Source of the DNA: Syngnathus acus | Lineage: Eukaryota > Chordata > Actinopteri > Syngnathiformes > Syngnathidae | Assembly (NCBI RefSeq): GCF_901709675.1 | Contig: NC_051087.1 | Span: 11,781,384 to 11,845,383 of the forward strand | DNA: 64,000 nt | Direction: 5' to 3' | Shown: positions 38,901 to 62,312 of the stretch, in pieces | Position numbering within the stretch: the stretch's first letter is position 1 | Layout: every line of letters starts with the position of its first letter | Position numbers and translations under genes: made by a program | Notes under the pieces: model-generated | What the model was told of the DNA's origin: nothing | What the model saw: the letters and a program-made list of their open reading frames with translations, nothing else | The model's database searches: none

Positions 38901-39717
38901 ACGTGAGTCATTCACAATTGCTCCTATACATAACATCGCGTTGACTTCCATTACTTTTATGTTAACAGAGTGAAAAAAGTGATTTTTTTAAAAAAAGCCA
39001 TAAAAGGTGAAGATTAAAGTGAGTTGCTAGTGCAGCATTGTTTAGCATTTCCAAAGAGCATTGTTCATCTAAACAGAGGAACCACATACCAAGTCAGGTA
39101 TGTGGTTCGTCAACACAAAAACAGGCTTTGACGCATTTGAATGAGAGCAGAAACACGGTCCTAATGGCTTCTTGTTGTTGTTCTGCTGGTGGTTGTTTCA
39201 ATACTAATGCGACAGAAAAGTTGTGGAACACATTTTTGTCAATGTGTCACTGTACTACAATAACTAATAATTACAGTGCAACTCAGTGAGAGCTCATACA
39301 GTTATGCTCAGAAGTATTTATATATTGATTCTGGTGCCTTCATACAACACCACATACATAAATCTAAAAAAAAAAAGAGATGGAATTGAGCTGGAGCTGT
39401 TCAGCTTTAATTTAGGATGTTTTGCAAAATAAACAATCACAGCATTTTTCAGGAATTTGAAATTACATTATTTGGACCAATGTCAGTAGGACAGAATAGT
39501 GAGTGTAGGTAAAAGCAATTTAATCAGAATACCCTGCTTACGATTACATGCATGTTGGGAAATCCTTCAATAAAATAAGGGTGTCTCCCAACTGATCTCT
39601 ATATAAGCAGACCACAGTGTTTTTTTTGCTCCACAGAGCAACTGTTGTTATTTTATTTGGACATGTTTTGACAGACCAGTATAAAAACATAATCAAATGA
39701 GCAAATATATATATGTA
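35931..39717. other. Intergenic between vwa7 and ptgdr2, mostly unexplained
   Basis: A diverged plus-strand fragment of the (ATGG)n SINE family is visible at about 37110-37230. A perfect 11-bp inverted repeat with a 6-base loop lies at 39080-39107. No exon supported. Confidence 0.4.
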
Positions 39718-39989
39718 CCGTATTTTCCGGACTATAAGTCGCAGTTTTTTTCATAGTTTGGCTGGAGGTGCGACTTATGTGTGAAATTATTAACACATTA
39801 TATCATTTCACATGTTATTTTCACACTAAACGGCAAGAGGGCGCTCTAGGCCTATGGAATAATTGTAACTGCAACTGTCGATGAGTCTGACATAAGCGAC
39901 ATAGAAGAGGAAGCACCGCATCTTCTATTTCCGGAGTTAGCGGAATTGTTTTTAAGTGAAACAGAGGATGAAGATTTTAATCATTTGGA
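39716..39989 (+). mobile_element. Pogo/Tigger-like element remnant with C-terminal coding piece
   Basis: It starts after TA with CCGTATTTTCCGGACTAT, the diverged terminus of the palindromic MITEs at 46269, 49311 and 55452. Unlike them it continues into unique sequence. From about 39861 an open stretch reads an acidic tail ending at TGA (39987-39989), with D-E-S-D-I-S-D-I-E-E-E, then F-P-E-L-A-E-L-F, then S-E-T-E-D-E-D-F. That pattern is typical of the C-terminus of pogo/Tigger-type transposases. The right terminus was not found, so the copy is truncated. Family placement is from memory of such acidic tails. Confidence 0.5.
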
Positions 39990-40706
39990 GTGACGCGGAT
40001 GGTTTGATACACTTATTAGCATGTTTTTTATGCTATAATTATCTGAATAACTTAATATGTTACGTCAGGCACGTTCTCAGTTGGTTGTTTATGTGTCATG
40101 TAATGTTAGCATACCGTACAATTATTCAGCCTGTTGTTGCCTCTATTTCTTCCTCCTGAAATGTGAGCGACTGTGAGATTTCCCAGTATGACGTAACTTA
40201 CCACAGTCTCTTGGCATGTACTAAGAGGAAATGTGCTTACGTTGATGAGATAATATGACGGAAAGTGATAGACTTACTGTAAATTGATGGGAGAATCTAT
40301 ACTGCCTCAAATGTGAGTGACTGTGAGATTTCCCCACCCTTATGCACATGGCAGAATATGACCCTTAGTGACAAGCAATCATTCACACTCACACCATTAT
40401 TGAGACTTAAATCCATACTGCCTGCATAGAAATCAGACGATAGAACTGTGACACATTATCGATTGAATTGTTACTGTGAGATTCCCAAACCTGGTAAATG
40501 TAGCAGACAAATAAAAGACTATGGTCACATGAATACTGCCAAACAATGACAGTGCTCAATGCACAGTGAAGTAGAACATACCATTACCCTGCCAAAGGTA
40601 ATTGAGGACAAATGGAAAAGTGACTGTATGCAAAAAGTAGCATGTGTAAAGATGTAAGTCTTGTTTTATAGTCATTAACTCTGACCGGTCTGTCTTCTTT
40701 CTTTCA
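39990..40706. other. Upstream region of ptgdr2 with spaced repeats
   Basis: A motif with GACTGTGAGATTTCCC recurs near 40168, 40320 and (shortened) 40468, each about 150 bp apart and each near an ATACTGCC. These look like a decayed tandem array. An acceptor (TTTCTTTCAG) ends at 40707, so an upstream noncoding exon of ptgdr2 is expected here or further upstream. Confidence 0.45.
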
Positions 40707-40714
40707 GAGCATCA

Positions 40715-42019
40715 ATGTCCAATACAACTATCACCTCCAATGCTTCGGGGGAGCAACATTTTTGTCCCCTGCTGCAGATCATGCAGGAGCATGCCCTGAA
40801 CAACCAGACCAAGACCAACTGGATCGTTGTTTGCTTCCACGGCCTGCTCTCCTGTTTTGGCATTTTAGAGAACGCCCTGATCCTTTGGGTGGTGGGTTTC
40901 CGTCTGCAGCGTCGTACAGTGACCGCCGTCTGGGTGCTCAATTTGGCCATGTCTGACTTCATGGCCACACTGACACTTCCACTCTTCACTCTCTACCTGG
41001 CCTCCTCCCACAGTTGGGAGCTTGGCAACGCTCTCTGCAAAATACAAGCATCCATCTTTTTCTTGAACATGTTTGTGTCCGCCTTCCTGCTAGCAGCCAT
41101 TTCAATGGACCGATGCCTTCTAGTAATCAAACCGGTGTGGTGCCAGAATCATCGATCGGTAGCGCAAGCGTGGAAGGTGTGTTTGGTGGCTTGGCTGTGG
41201 GCAGCAATTAATACATTTCCTTACTTCCTATTTCGCTCAGTGACCGAGACTGCGGATAAAAGGAAACTTTGCTACCATAATTTTGCCCTGCATCAAACAT
41301 CGGAAGCCACACTTGAGAGAGACTGTGAAGTGAGGCAAACAGCCACAGCTGTCTCCAAACTGTTGCTGGCATTCCTGATTCCCCTCATGGTGATTGCGGG
41401 AAGCTACATCCAAATTGGACTCAGCCTGAGGAAAAGGAGTCGGAAGAGGATGCAACAGAGCATCAAGTTAAATGAAGCGTTAATTGGATCAAACAATAAT
41501 GGCACGTCGGGAGCTCCAACGCCACTTGCTTTTCCTCGATCATCCTTGATACCTCCACCCTTGACCCCAGCCACATCTTTTCGTCTCAACCATCACAACC
41601 AGCTGTCCCAGAGCTTCACAAAGATGGTGACATCTGTGATTTCAGTATTTGCCCTATGCTGGGCTCCCTATCACATCTTCTGCATGATTGAGGTGTCAGC
41701 CCTATACTACGAGGAAAACCTTAAAGTGGTGGAGGTGGGATTGCATCTCGCCACAACCATTGCCTTCTTTAATTCAGTGCTGAATCCCATTCTGTACGCC
41801 TTTAGCTGCCCGCACTTTTGCGTGAGGATAAGACAAAGCCTGGGAGCTGTCTTTGATGGACTCGTAGAGGAGGGAGGAGGAAAACGATTGTCTCCAACAT
41901 TCGGTGTACAAGCTCATATGAGGCCAAAATGCAGTCGAGGTTCCTGCTATACCACCTCACGATCACCAAGGACTCCTTTACCTGGCCTTCCACCAAAATT
42001 GGATACTACTAACAAATAA
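40715..42019 (+). CDS. ptgdr2: Prostaglandin D2 receptor 2 (CRTH2/GPR44)-like GPCR
   Basis: 434 residues in one coding exon; the ATG lies seven bases after a strong splice acceptor. It is a class A seven-transmembrane receptor of the plasma membrane. The human family member binds prostaglandin D2, couples to Gi and drives chemotaxis of eosinophils, basophils and Th2 cells; ligand use in fish is inferred. Visible marks: N-glycosylation sites N-T-T and N-A-S near the start; L-A-M-S-D in TM2; the block H-S-W-E-L-G-N-A-L-C-K, matching CRTH2 closely; F-F-L-N-M-F in TM3; D-R-C in place of D-R-Y, as in the human receptor; P-V-W-C-Q-N-H-R; C-W-A-P-Y-H in TM6; and N-P-I-L-Y in TM7. The third intracellular loop is long (about 60 residues, rich in Ser, Pro and Asn). 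The tail has Ser/Thr-Pro sites. An AATAAA lies at 42207-42212. Confidence 0.92.
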   Translation: MSNTTITSNASGEQHFCPLLQIMQEHALNNQTKTNWIVVCFHGLLSCFGILENALILWVVGFRLQRRTVTAVWVLNLAMSDFMATLTLPLFTLYLASSHSWELGNALCKIQASIFFLNMFVSAFLLAAISMDRCLLVIKPVWCQNHRSVAQAWKVCLVAWLWAAINTFPYFLFRSVTETADKRKLCYHNFALHQTSEATLERDCEVRQTATAVSKLLLAFLIPLMVIAGSYIQIGLSLRKRSRKRMQQSIKLNEALIGSNNNGTSGAPTPLAFPRSSLIPPPLTPATSFRLNHHNQLSQSFTKMVTSVISVFALCWAPYHIFCMIEVSALYYEENLKVVEVGLHLATTIAFFNSVLNPILYAFSCPHFCVRIRQSLGAVFDGLVEEGGGKRLSPTFGVQAHMRPKCSRGSCYTTSRSPRTPLPGLPPKLDTTNK

Positions 42020-42206
42020 TAGAGCCTCAGTGATGTCCATAAAGCATTGCGACTCAAGCAATGATGTACAACATGTCTGAATCGGTGCAAGGCTTTAGTC
42101 ATCTGTTTCAGGAATGAGAGTCGTCCCAGTTGACACATCTCTACAAAAACAGTTTGCATTCTTACTCATATTAATATGGTTGAATCATTTTTGCTCTTCA
42201 CACGTA

Positions 42207-42212
42207 AATAAA
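42207..42212 (+). terminator. Probable poly(A) signal of ptgdr2
   Basis: Canonical AATAAA about 190 bp after the stop codon, and upstream of the transposon remnant that begins near 42312. Confidence 0.6.
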
Positions 42213-42311
42213 AACTACCATGCAAAGCAAAAACCATGCATCAACAATGCCTCGAAACATCATTGGCATATCTGGGCTTGAGCTCATCTGTGATAGACTG
42301 ACTCTCAGCGG

Positions 42312-42952
42312 GTAAGTATGGTGTGGTTAGACGAGTTCACATTTAAAATTGTTTTTGAAAATGGACATTGTATCCTCAGGACCAAAGTTCAATGGCCAGT
42401 ATGTGTTATGAGCACGGTATATTTCACTTGCACATATTTGAAAGCATCACTAACCCTGCATACATGTTTTGGAGCAACATATGCTGCCAACCATGCAATA
42501 TATTTTCCCGGGACATCCCTGCTTATTTCAGCATGACATTACCATGACACATTACAACTGTAACTGTTACAAGGTACATCAGCGGAGACCCTGGACTGTT
42601 GAGCAACTGTAGCCGTACATCAAGCAAGAATGGGAAAGAATTCCACCTCCAAAGCTTAAACAATTTGTGTTCTTAGTTTCAAAATGCGTATTGAGTGTTT
42701 TGACAGGGAAAGGTATGTAAATGTAGTAAATGTGCACCTGTCTGAGCTATTTTAAATTGTGTTTCAGGTATCAAATTCAAAATACAGTAAGTGAATATTT
42801 GGAAACACGCACACACACACGCATAAAGTTTATCAGTTTGAGCATTAATTATGTCATCTTTGTCGCATAGTCAACTGAATTAAAACTGAAAAGGATTTGA
42901 AAGTAATTGTCTTCTGTTTTTAATCCCCATCGTCATTGTAATTGGGTTTGTC
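42312..42952 (+). mobile_element. Tc1-like transposon, 3' part, decayed
   Basis: The frame from 42318 begins V-W-L-D-E-F-T-F-K-I-V-F, matching the W-S-D-E-x-x-F-x-x-x-F segment with the first DDE aspartate. Later pieces encode the Q-H-M and L-F-Q-x-D region (about 42470-42530, frame broken) and the Y-I-K-Q-E-W-E-R-I-P-P C-terminal region (about 42610-42660). The terminal block ends near 42952. A large internal deletion removes the region between the second and third catalytic residues. It belongs to the same family as 29034-30358 but in the opposite orientation. It lies directly downstream of ptgdr2. Confidence 0.7.
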
Positions 42953-44449
42953 AAATACTGTGACATACGTATGAAAAACAAATGTAAAAAATGGATGAAT
43001 TGATTGCCTCCTTTTTAGAGGGTACATTTTTGCAGGGTTTAATTGAATTCCAAATTAAGGATAAAAATATTTCTTGCATTTGGCAAGTAATCTTGCAAAA
43101 CAACTACAACAGAGATTCTGAATGACAACATGATTGTTAATCACTAGAGGGCAGTCTGTCATCCCATTCATTAACATGAAACATGTTAGCGTAGGATTAT
43201 GCTTTTCAGGTCCCCTAATCCAGGATCATTATAAATCTGCAGTGCTGAACATTTGACCACCTTTCTGGAAGATTAGATTTGATCATACTGTATGAGACAC
43301 TAATTTTGATTGATTGTCCCTCAACCAACACCCAAATTGTCTGGTTCCATCACATTTAGACACACACAGGATGTAATGTGGGTCAAACCAATGTAGGATT
43401 ACCATGGAGGTAGTTGTAATTTGAGGGGAATATTAAAGAGAAAAGATCATGAATACAAAAACAGAACGGGATTAAAAGGAAAGAGTCATCAGACCTACAT
43501 ACACAGCTCCCTTTCTATCTCAGCCATTCAACAGATAATCTCTCGGCAGTTGGGACGTTACTCTTCCATTGTTTTCTTCTCCAGAACAAACCCTGAGCAT
43601 GTACAGCAATAGTGTGGCATTTGAGGGGATGAAGCAAATTGAGTCTTGTTCTTAGAAATGAAACCAAACGTGAATATCAGGAGTAAATTCAGAGAAAATA
43701 TGGCTTGATCTTGGCATTAACACAATAAAAATCAATGATTTAAACTGATCAGATAGGATTTTACACTCAGTCTGTCAAACTGTATGCCTACAAAGACAGT
43801 GGAAGTCTAAACCGAAAGATGTGAGGAGAAGAATCAGAGTGACAAGGTGGCAGGAGATTGGAATTGGATTGCTTGAACGGGTTTAATGCACTAATACTAT
43901 GCTTGTAGTTGACAGATGCTGGGTAGAGCATTAAATCTGTGTTCCATGTTTGTGATTTTCTTTTGGCCACCAGAAATCCTACACTCCCCTTTTTACTTGA
44001 ATTCGACATATTTTAAGGCTTGTTGCTGTTACCAAACTAAATATATGGCATTGTGTGTGTATCACATTGTTAGAATTGTAAAATCAAATCAAGTTGAGCA
44101 GCTTGACCGGACAGATGCTTGTCCGTGTGTGTGTGTAATCATGGTTTGTGTCGATTACTATCGCTGCATTGTCATACTCAAAACATGTCAAATCTAGTTC
44201 TTTATTCAGTTAAATATATGTTTTGGAATGCATTTGTGAAAAGCAACATCAATCATTCTTATGAAAGTATGGTTTTTAGCACTTTGTGTAGTTTTCTTTT
44301 TTTTTTAAATAAGGTAACAGAATTATTTTTTTAAACTATAAAGAACATTAGGGCGGACTGGTTTTAATCTTTTTCTGTATCACCAGTTCTGCATCACTGG
44401 TACAAACTTTGGGCGAGATGGACATGGCAGTACCCACTGGAGTTGGTTG

Positions 44450-44529
<80 letters not shown>

Positions 44530-44891
44530 TGTCATTTCTGAAGGGTAAAGAAAAATAATTCTGCACCTCCCCTGACATTGTGCTCATTTTAAATCAATTG
44601 AGTGATTTTTTATTTTATGTACGCATATGCATACATATTGCCATATAAGCAAATAATGCCAGTTCGTGTTTGTGTAAGTTAAAGAAGAGATGCACGGCAT
44701 ACTACCAGGCAAATGAAAATATGATGCATAAAGCAGTAGGGATGAAAGGGAGGCAGGGGTGAGGGAAGGAGGAGCAACCACAGTAAGAGATGTGCCTCAG
44801 ATTATCAACCAATGTCAGACGCTCCACAAACAGATAAAGAGGACAAAAGGAAAGAGCGGGCATCTCTGTGCATGCAGGTTTGGCAGAAAAG
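42953..44891. other. Intergenic with (GA)n microsatellite
   Basis: A pure GA run occupies 44452-44525. The rest is AT-rich and unrecognised. The promoter of the long-form cabp2-like transcript should lie toward the right end, but no core element is convincing. Confidence 0.45.
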
Positions 44892-58492
<13,601 letters not shown>

Positions 58493-58732
58493 TCGAAGCG
58501 TCTATGCTGCAGTGAAAGGGGACTACACGCTGTTAATGTTGTAATTCTTCTTGCTATACATTGTTTGTATCCACCCTTTTATTCTGTAACAGGTGTGGGA
58601 GAACCCTCTGCATGTGTTAAAGCTCTGCAACAATGTAATGTGACTGTTGAGAATTTGAGTCATGTAATGGAATGATGTGAAATAGAAGGGCAGCTGAGCA
58701 AGGTAATGCTCATGGTCAAATATTCTGAATAG

Positions 58733-58738
58733 AATAAA
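58733..58738 (+). terminator. Probable poly(A) signal of the cabp2-like gene
   Basis: AATAAA about 240 bp after the TGA stop at 58490-58492, the first canonical signal downstream. Confidence 0.6.
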
Positions 58739-59799
58739 AGTGATGGATAAGAAAATTAAAAAAACTGACTTTCATAAGACAAACCTGCTGCTCGCAGACA
58801 AATTTTTCACCATGACTAACCTCAATTCAGACTTCAAGACTTTGGACTTCAATCCTGACCATGTTAATGTGACTGTTGAAGCAACATTAGCGACATTGCA
58901 CGTATTTTGTTTTATAGCAGCCACAAATACTCAGGGGCTCAACAACTAAAGTAATCCGGTGTCTTTTTTCATCGTCACAATTTAGATTATAACACTAAGT
59001 GAATGTGATAACTAATGTTTAAGATGGAAAATACGGTATAGACGCCCTAATTTGCTTCCCTTTGTTGGTAGAAAATGTTAGAAAATAATAATGTAGAATG
59101 TCATCAAGTACCATGGTTCTGAGATTAAATGTATCAACAGTATTTGAAGAAAAGTTGGTAAGAAGTAAAAAAAAAAACCTACTGATGAGATTGTTACTAT
59201 TCACGCTCATAATCATTTCCATTAAAAACTTCATTCAAATAAACAGCTTTTTATTAAGTTATGAACTAAAGAATTTTTGAAAATGTTTGAAAACATTTTA
59301 AATAAAAAAAGACTGTTATGACTACTTCTTCTAAAATCCTACTTTTTCACATAATCTATTGGGTTATAGTAGCACTGTTGGATAGTACTGTTTTAAGAAA
59401 TATATAACTATTTCAAGAAAACAAATGCTATATTTTTACATTGTTAGATGCCATTACAAATTAAATAAAGCACTTTGGTCCAACTAATTCATATTGGATG
59501 TTTGATGTGGTTCCACCCCTTTGTTGTTGTTTTTTTAGTGCATGCATGAATTGACCTTTGTCCATATCCCTGAACATTATTAGTAGCAGGACGTCTTTTT
59601 TCTACTGTTGTCTAGAAACCCATGATGCGTCACATCGTTAATTTTCTTGTCATGGCTGTCAACACTCGCCATTGCCCTCAATGTGGAACTCAAATCATAA
59701 CCTTGAAAATGTTCAGTTAGCGTCAATGTTGATCAGTGTATTGCAGTGCACATGTTAGTTTGTCAGAGCTGATCTACTTTGCCCAGGAATTCATTGTTT
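58739..59799. other. Intergenic, nothing recognised
   Basis: AT-rich spacer. No exon or transposon ends supported. Confidence 0.4.
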
Positions 59800-60757
59800 C
59801 TTATAGCACTTGAAGAGCTTGACATTCAAGGCTGATAATCAGCGAGAGCTTAAGCATGTTCAGAGGGAGATAAGGGTCCAGCTCAGGGAGGCAAAATTGC
59901 ATTAGAGGAGGAAGTTGGAGCAGAAGCTGCAGAAGAACAGCATGGAGGAGGTGTGGGACAGGATGAGTTGATAATCACCGGCTGTGGCCTAAAGCAAGAT
60001 GTCGCCATTAGTGGCGGTGTAGAGAGGGCGAAGCAGCTGAATGACTTTTTTAACAGGTTCAACAACACCTGCTCGCTTTCGTCCTCTCTCCCGCTAGCCC
60101 CTTCTGATCCCCGATCTGCCCATGCTCTGTCACTCAGCTGCAGACCGGTGGACGATACCCTTCCACCCAGGGTGTCAGTGGTTCAAGTGAGCAGACAGCT
60201 GAGGAAACTCCGCCCCAGCAAGGCAGTTGGTCCAGATGGGGTATCTCCTCGTCTGCTGAAGGCCTGTGCTCTGGAGCTGGGTGACTCACGACAGCGCATC
60301 TTCAACTTGAGTCTAAAAAAGGGTGTGGTGCCTCAGCTGTGGAAGACATCGTGTATCATCCCTGTCCCAAAGAAACCACGACCTCCGGAGCTGAATGACT
60401 TCAGGCAAACTGCGCTAACTTCGCATTTGATGAAGACTTTGGAATGATCACTGATTCAACACATCAGACCTCAGGACATGCTCTCGACCTTCTACAGTTT
60501 CTGTATCAGAAGAAGGTAGGAGTGAAGGATGCTATTGCCTGCACTTTTTTTACAGTGGCGTGCTGGGGGGGAAGCATCAAGAAGAGGGATGCCTCCTGCC
60601 TGAACAAACTGGTGAGGAAGACAGGTTCTGTTGTGGGCGCAGAGCTTCCTGATCTGACGTCTGTGGCAGAACAACGGGTGTTGGCCAGGCTGCTGTCCAT
60701 CAAGACGGCTGACGGGATCATTTCTCCCCCATACTGTGAGACTTTTTAACACAACCC
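59800..60757 (+). pseudogene. L2/CR1-like LINE, internally deleted and broken
   Basis: The left part encodes the pre-RT and first RT region: R-R-K-L-E-Q-K-L-Q-K-N-S-M-E-E-V-W, L-N-D-F-F-N-R-F, R-P-S-K-A-V-G-P-D-G-V-S-P, then I-I-P-V-P-K-K and L-N-D-F-R-x-T-A-L-T-S-H-L-M-K-T-L-E at 60400-60446. The right part (60530-60749) encodes the element's C-terminal region, with L-N-K-L-V-R-K-T-G-S-V-V-G and L-T-S-V-A-E-Q-R. The central palm with the catalytic Y/F-A-D-D is missing. Frame changes and stops near 59903 and 60447 confirm it is dead. Clade assignment is by general resemblance. Confidence 0.8.
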
Positions 60758-60813
60758 GAAGGACATTGGTACGATCACACAAATTATCTTGTGTGATCGT
60801 ACCAATGTCCTTC
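60758..60813. repeat. Perfect 25-bp inverted repeat with 6-base loop
   Basis: Bases 60758-60782 and 60789-60813 are exact reverse complements around the loop ATTATC. It abuts the 3' end of the LINE remnant and is followed by a (CTTA)n run at about 60813-60834. No U-rich terminator tract or gene partner is seen. Confidence 0.97.
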
Positions 60814-60907
60814 TTACTTACTTACTTACTTACTGTTGCATGACACTTTCATAAGAATCTACTGCATGTCTGTTACTCTCATCTATCTATCTATGTATCT
60901 ATCTATG

Positions 60908-60994
<87 letters not shown>
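60814..60994. repeat. (CTTA)n and (CTAT)n microsatellites
   Basis: Short CTTA array, about 40 bp of unique sequence, then a long CTAT/ATCT array at about 60880-60994. Confidence 0.95.
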
Positions 60995-62312
60995 TTTACA
61001 AAAACATTAGATCATTTAAGCTATAAAAGAGGAAGAGAAAGTAGAAAGCGGACAACAGCAAAAAATCTACATCTGTTCACGTTTGTCATTCAATTTGGTA
61101 TGTATACCATGAGGGGGCAATACTGGCAAGCACATCGCGGTTTGAGCAAAATTGCTGCATTAATTTGCCTGTTTAACAAATGGAGTGAACTTACTTAATC
61201 ATTTGAGAGAATACTAGAAGTCATTTGTGGTGATATTTTGCTTGCATCTCTGTTGAAGAAATTAGTGGTGGGCTTGCAACATGTGGTCTCTCTGAGACAG
61301 TAGTTAAAGCATGTGCTTCAAAATGCATTAACTTGACTTGAGTCATTGCATTCTTTTAGTTCACCACTAAAGGGCAAAAGAAATCCACACTGTCCCTTTA
61401 AACTGTCTCTCTGGCTTGAATCTTACACAGACATTTATTTGTTCCTGCAGATTATACATATTTATGCATTTGCATGTATTCTATGAAAGAGAATGCTCCA
61501 GGATGTTATCCTTCAGAATCAACTAATTGTAACTAATTGTCAAAGTCAAAGTCAGCTTGTACAATGTACAATGTAAATGTACAATGTAAATCTTAAACAA
61601 TAAAAGAAGAGCAAAAACTAAAATTTACTTTCAAAACATTTTGTATAGTCTGGGAATAAAGGTGTAGATGATATCCATATTTGGGTTGAAAGGGGGGAGG
61701 GGGGGTTACCATCCTTTTAAAGTCCCCTCTTTGTATGCTTCATAAACTAAAATTCTATCACACAAATATCACATGATAAATATTTTTTATGAAGGGCCAT
61801 ATTCTCCCATGGGTGCACAAGCCACATTTTTTCACACGCCTGTTTTGCACACTTTAAAAGGTATGTCAATTCTCTCATCCAGACTTCTGGTATGTCGCGA
61901 ATACAGGTATAACCTGGATGTTTGTGCGCAACCAACAAAGTTGTTGACTCACTAAATTCTAAGGGTGTACTCAATTCTGAGAAAAAAAATGAGAACAATG
62001 ATCAACATCTAACTCACCATTACAATAACTGCAGATGTTGTGACCACCAGGACAAGTCAACACTAACCCAGTCATCATCAGCAGAACATGGAAGCAAATA
62101 ATTGAATCAAATCATGCAATATGTTAGACCTTTACAGAGTGCTTCAGCCTCCAGGTATACAACAGAAAAAAATTATTTGGGAGAATATGGTCCAGGCGTG
62201 GTATAGTATAAACAGTGAACACCTTGACTTATGGGTCACAGCACCCAAGAGTGCAATGAAGATGTATACAGTCTTCAAGTCCGTGGGAGTGTGCTTGCCT
62301 TTACTGAGGCAT
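60995..62312. other. Spacer and 3' side of the lectin gene
   Basis: AT-rich. The minus-strand 3' UTR of the lectin gene should occupy the right end. Nothing else is recognised. Confidence 0.4.

Noticed and set aside
44348-44587. ORF with S-L repeats
   Set aside because: Product of the (GA)n tract.
60758-60813. Transcription terminator or CRISPR-like repeat
   Set aside because: Single hairpin in a vertebrate genome, with no T-tract, no spacer-repeat array and no cas genes.
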